Of a DNA stretch of 15,435 nt, positions 15,246 through 15,435 are shown piece by piece. Below the pieces are notes generated by a model. The model was not told the origin of the DNA. It worked only from the letters and a program-made list of their open reading frames with translations, and made no database searches. Position numbers and translations under genes: made by a program. Position 1 is the stretch's first letter; each line of letters opens with the position of its first letter. The stretch is from Desulfobacteraceae bacterium (GTDB lineage Bacteria; Desulfobacterota; Desulfobacteria; Desulfobacterales; Desulfosalsimonadaceae): the NCBI GenBank assembly GCA_021162325.1, contig JAGGYV010000067.1, positions 1 to 15,435 of the forward strand. Direction: 5' to 3'.

Positions 15246-15334
15246 CGTTTTTACTTATTGATGGTTACAGCGGCGCAATCGCCGTAATAAGCTTTTTACG
15301 ACGCCATGTAAATTTTAATCTTTTGGAGCACAAC

Positions 15335-15435
15335 ATGCTGACCGCAAAACATAAAACCGGCCTGGTTTTTTTGCCGGCCTTTGACTGGGCCATCAGCCCC
15401 ACCCTTCCGGAAAGGGAAGAACGCCTGTTGTATAC
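15335..15435 (+). CDS. Histone deacetylase family protein, N-terminus (runs off right edge)
   Basis: Thirty-three complete codons are visible: MLTAKHKTGLVFLPAFDWAI followed by SPTLPEREERLLY. The phrase 'TGLVF.PAFDWAISPTHPEREERL' is the start of a bacterial clade of histone-deacetylase-fold (AcuC/acetylpolyamine amidohydrolase-like) zinc enzymes, which remove acetyl groups from proteins or small amines. The zinc ligands lie beyond the edge. GGAG is 7 bp before the ATG. The product call rests on a short segment. Confidence 0.7.
   Translation, partial: MLTAKHKTGLVFLPAFDWAISPTLPEREERLLY

Larger units (their letters stand above)
14984..15305. mobile_element. Composite repeat element (element 3) with degenerate termini
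   Basis: The right end, read on the minus strand from 15305, contains GGCGTCGTAAAAAGCTT, 16 of 17 bases identical to the terminus of the element at 7196. The left end near 14984-15000 (GGTCTTATAAAAAAAG) is a degenerate inverted copy. The interior holds a dispersed repeat copy, a foldback repeat, a 9-bp tandem repeat and a small hairpin CGGCG-CAAT-CGCCG (15271-15284). No coding sequence is credible. The left boundary is uncertain. Confidence 0.5.

Overview
The window looks like chromosomal DNA of a sulfate-reducing Desulfobacterota bacterium, most likely Desulfobacterales. This is inferred from the flavour of the HisF, DUF1820, DUF3467, CvpA and PhoH proteins and from the many degenerate 'TCGTAAAAAG'-ended dispersed repeats. 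No rRNA or tRNA gene is visible, so the placement is tentative. There is no phage, plasmid, CRISPR or toxin-antitoxin module. Most of the window is housekeeping genes with repeat debris between them.

Layout from left to right: the 5' part of phoH (minus strand) runs off the left edge. A small inverted-repeat element lies between phoH and a divergent cvpA-hisH-hisF operon whose genes overlap at their ends. Converging on hisF is a minus-strand cluster that reads FadR-type GntR regulator, alkyl-DHAP-synthase-like FAD enzyme, FGGY carbohydrate kinase. A palindromic FadR-family operator sits at the predicted transcription start of the regulator gene. Upstream of the operator is a 453-bp element with 31-bp imperfect terminal inverted repeats, carrying REP-type hairpins and a copy of a dispersed repeat. 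It abuts the truncated 5' end of an acyl-CoA dehydrogenase pseudogene, which also has an internal +1 frameshift. A MarR regulator follows.

The second half holds DUF1820 (minus), DUF3467 (plus), a class A penicillin-binding protein 1A (minus, its stop overlapping that of DUF3467), a nucleoside deaminase (minus) and a divergent stand-alone hydantoinase-A-like ATPase. A third repeat composite with two foldback hairpins and a 9-bp tandem repeat comes next, then the first codons of a histone-deacetylase-family gene that leaves the right edge.

Working together: HisH and HisF form the imidazole glycerol phosphate synthase. The regulator, FAD enzyme and kinase probably form one autoregulated transcription unit for glycerol-derived or ether-lipid metabolism. 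This is the most interesting functional hypothesis, and it rests on family resemblance and gene order only. The most unusual sequence-level signal is the set of three related inverted-repeat elements that share termini but carry different hairpin cargo. All identities and alignments were made by eye.
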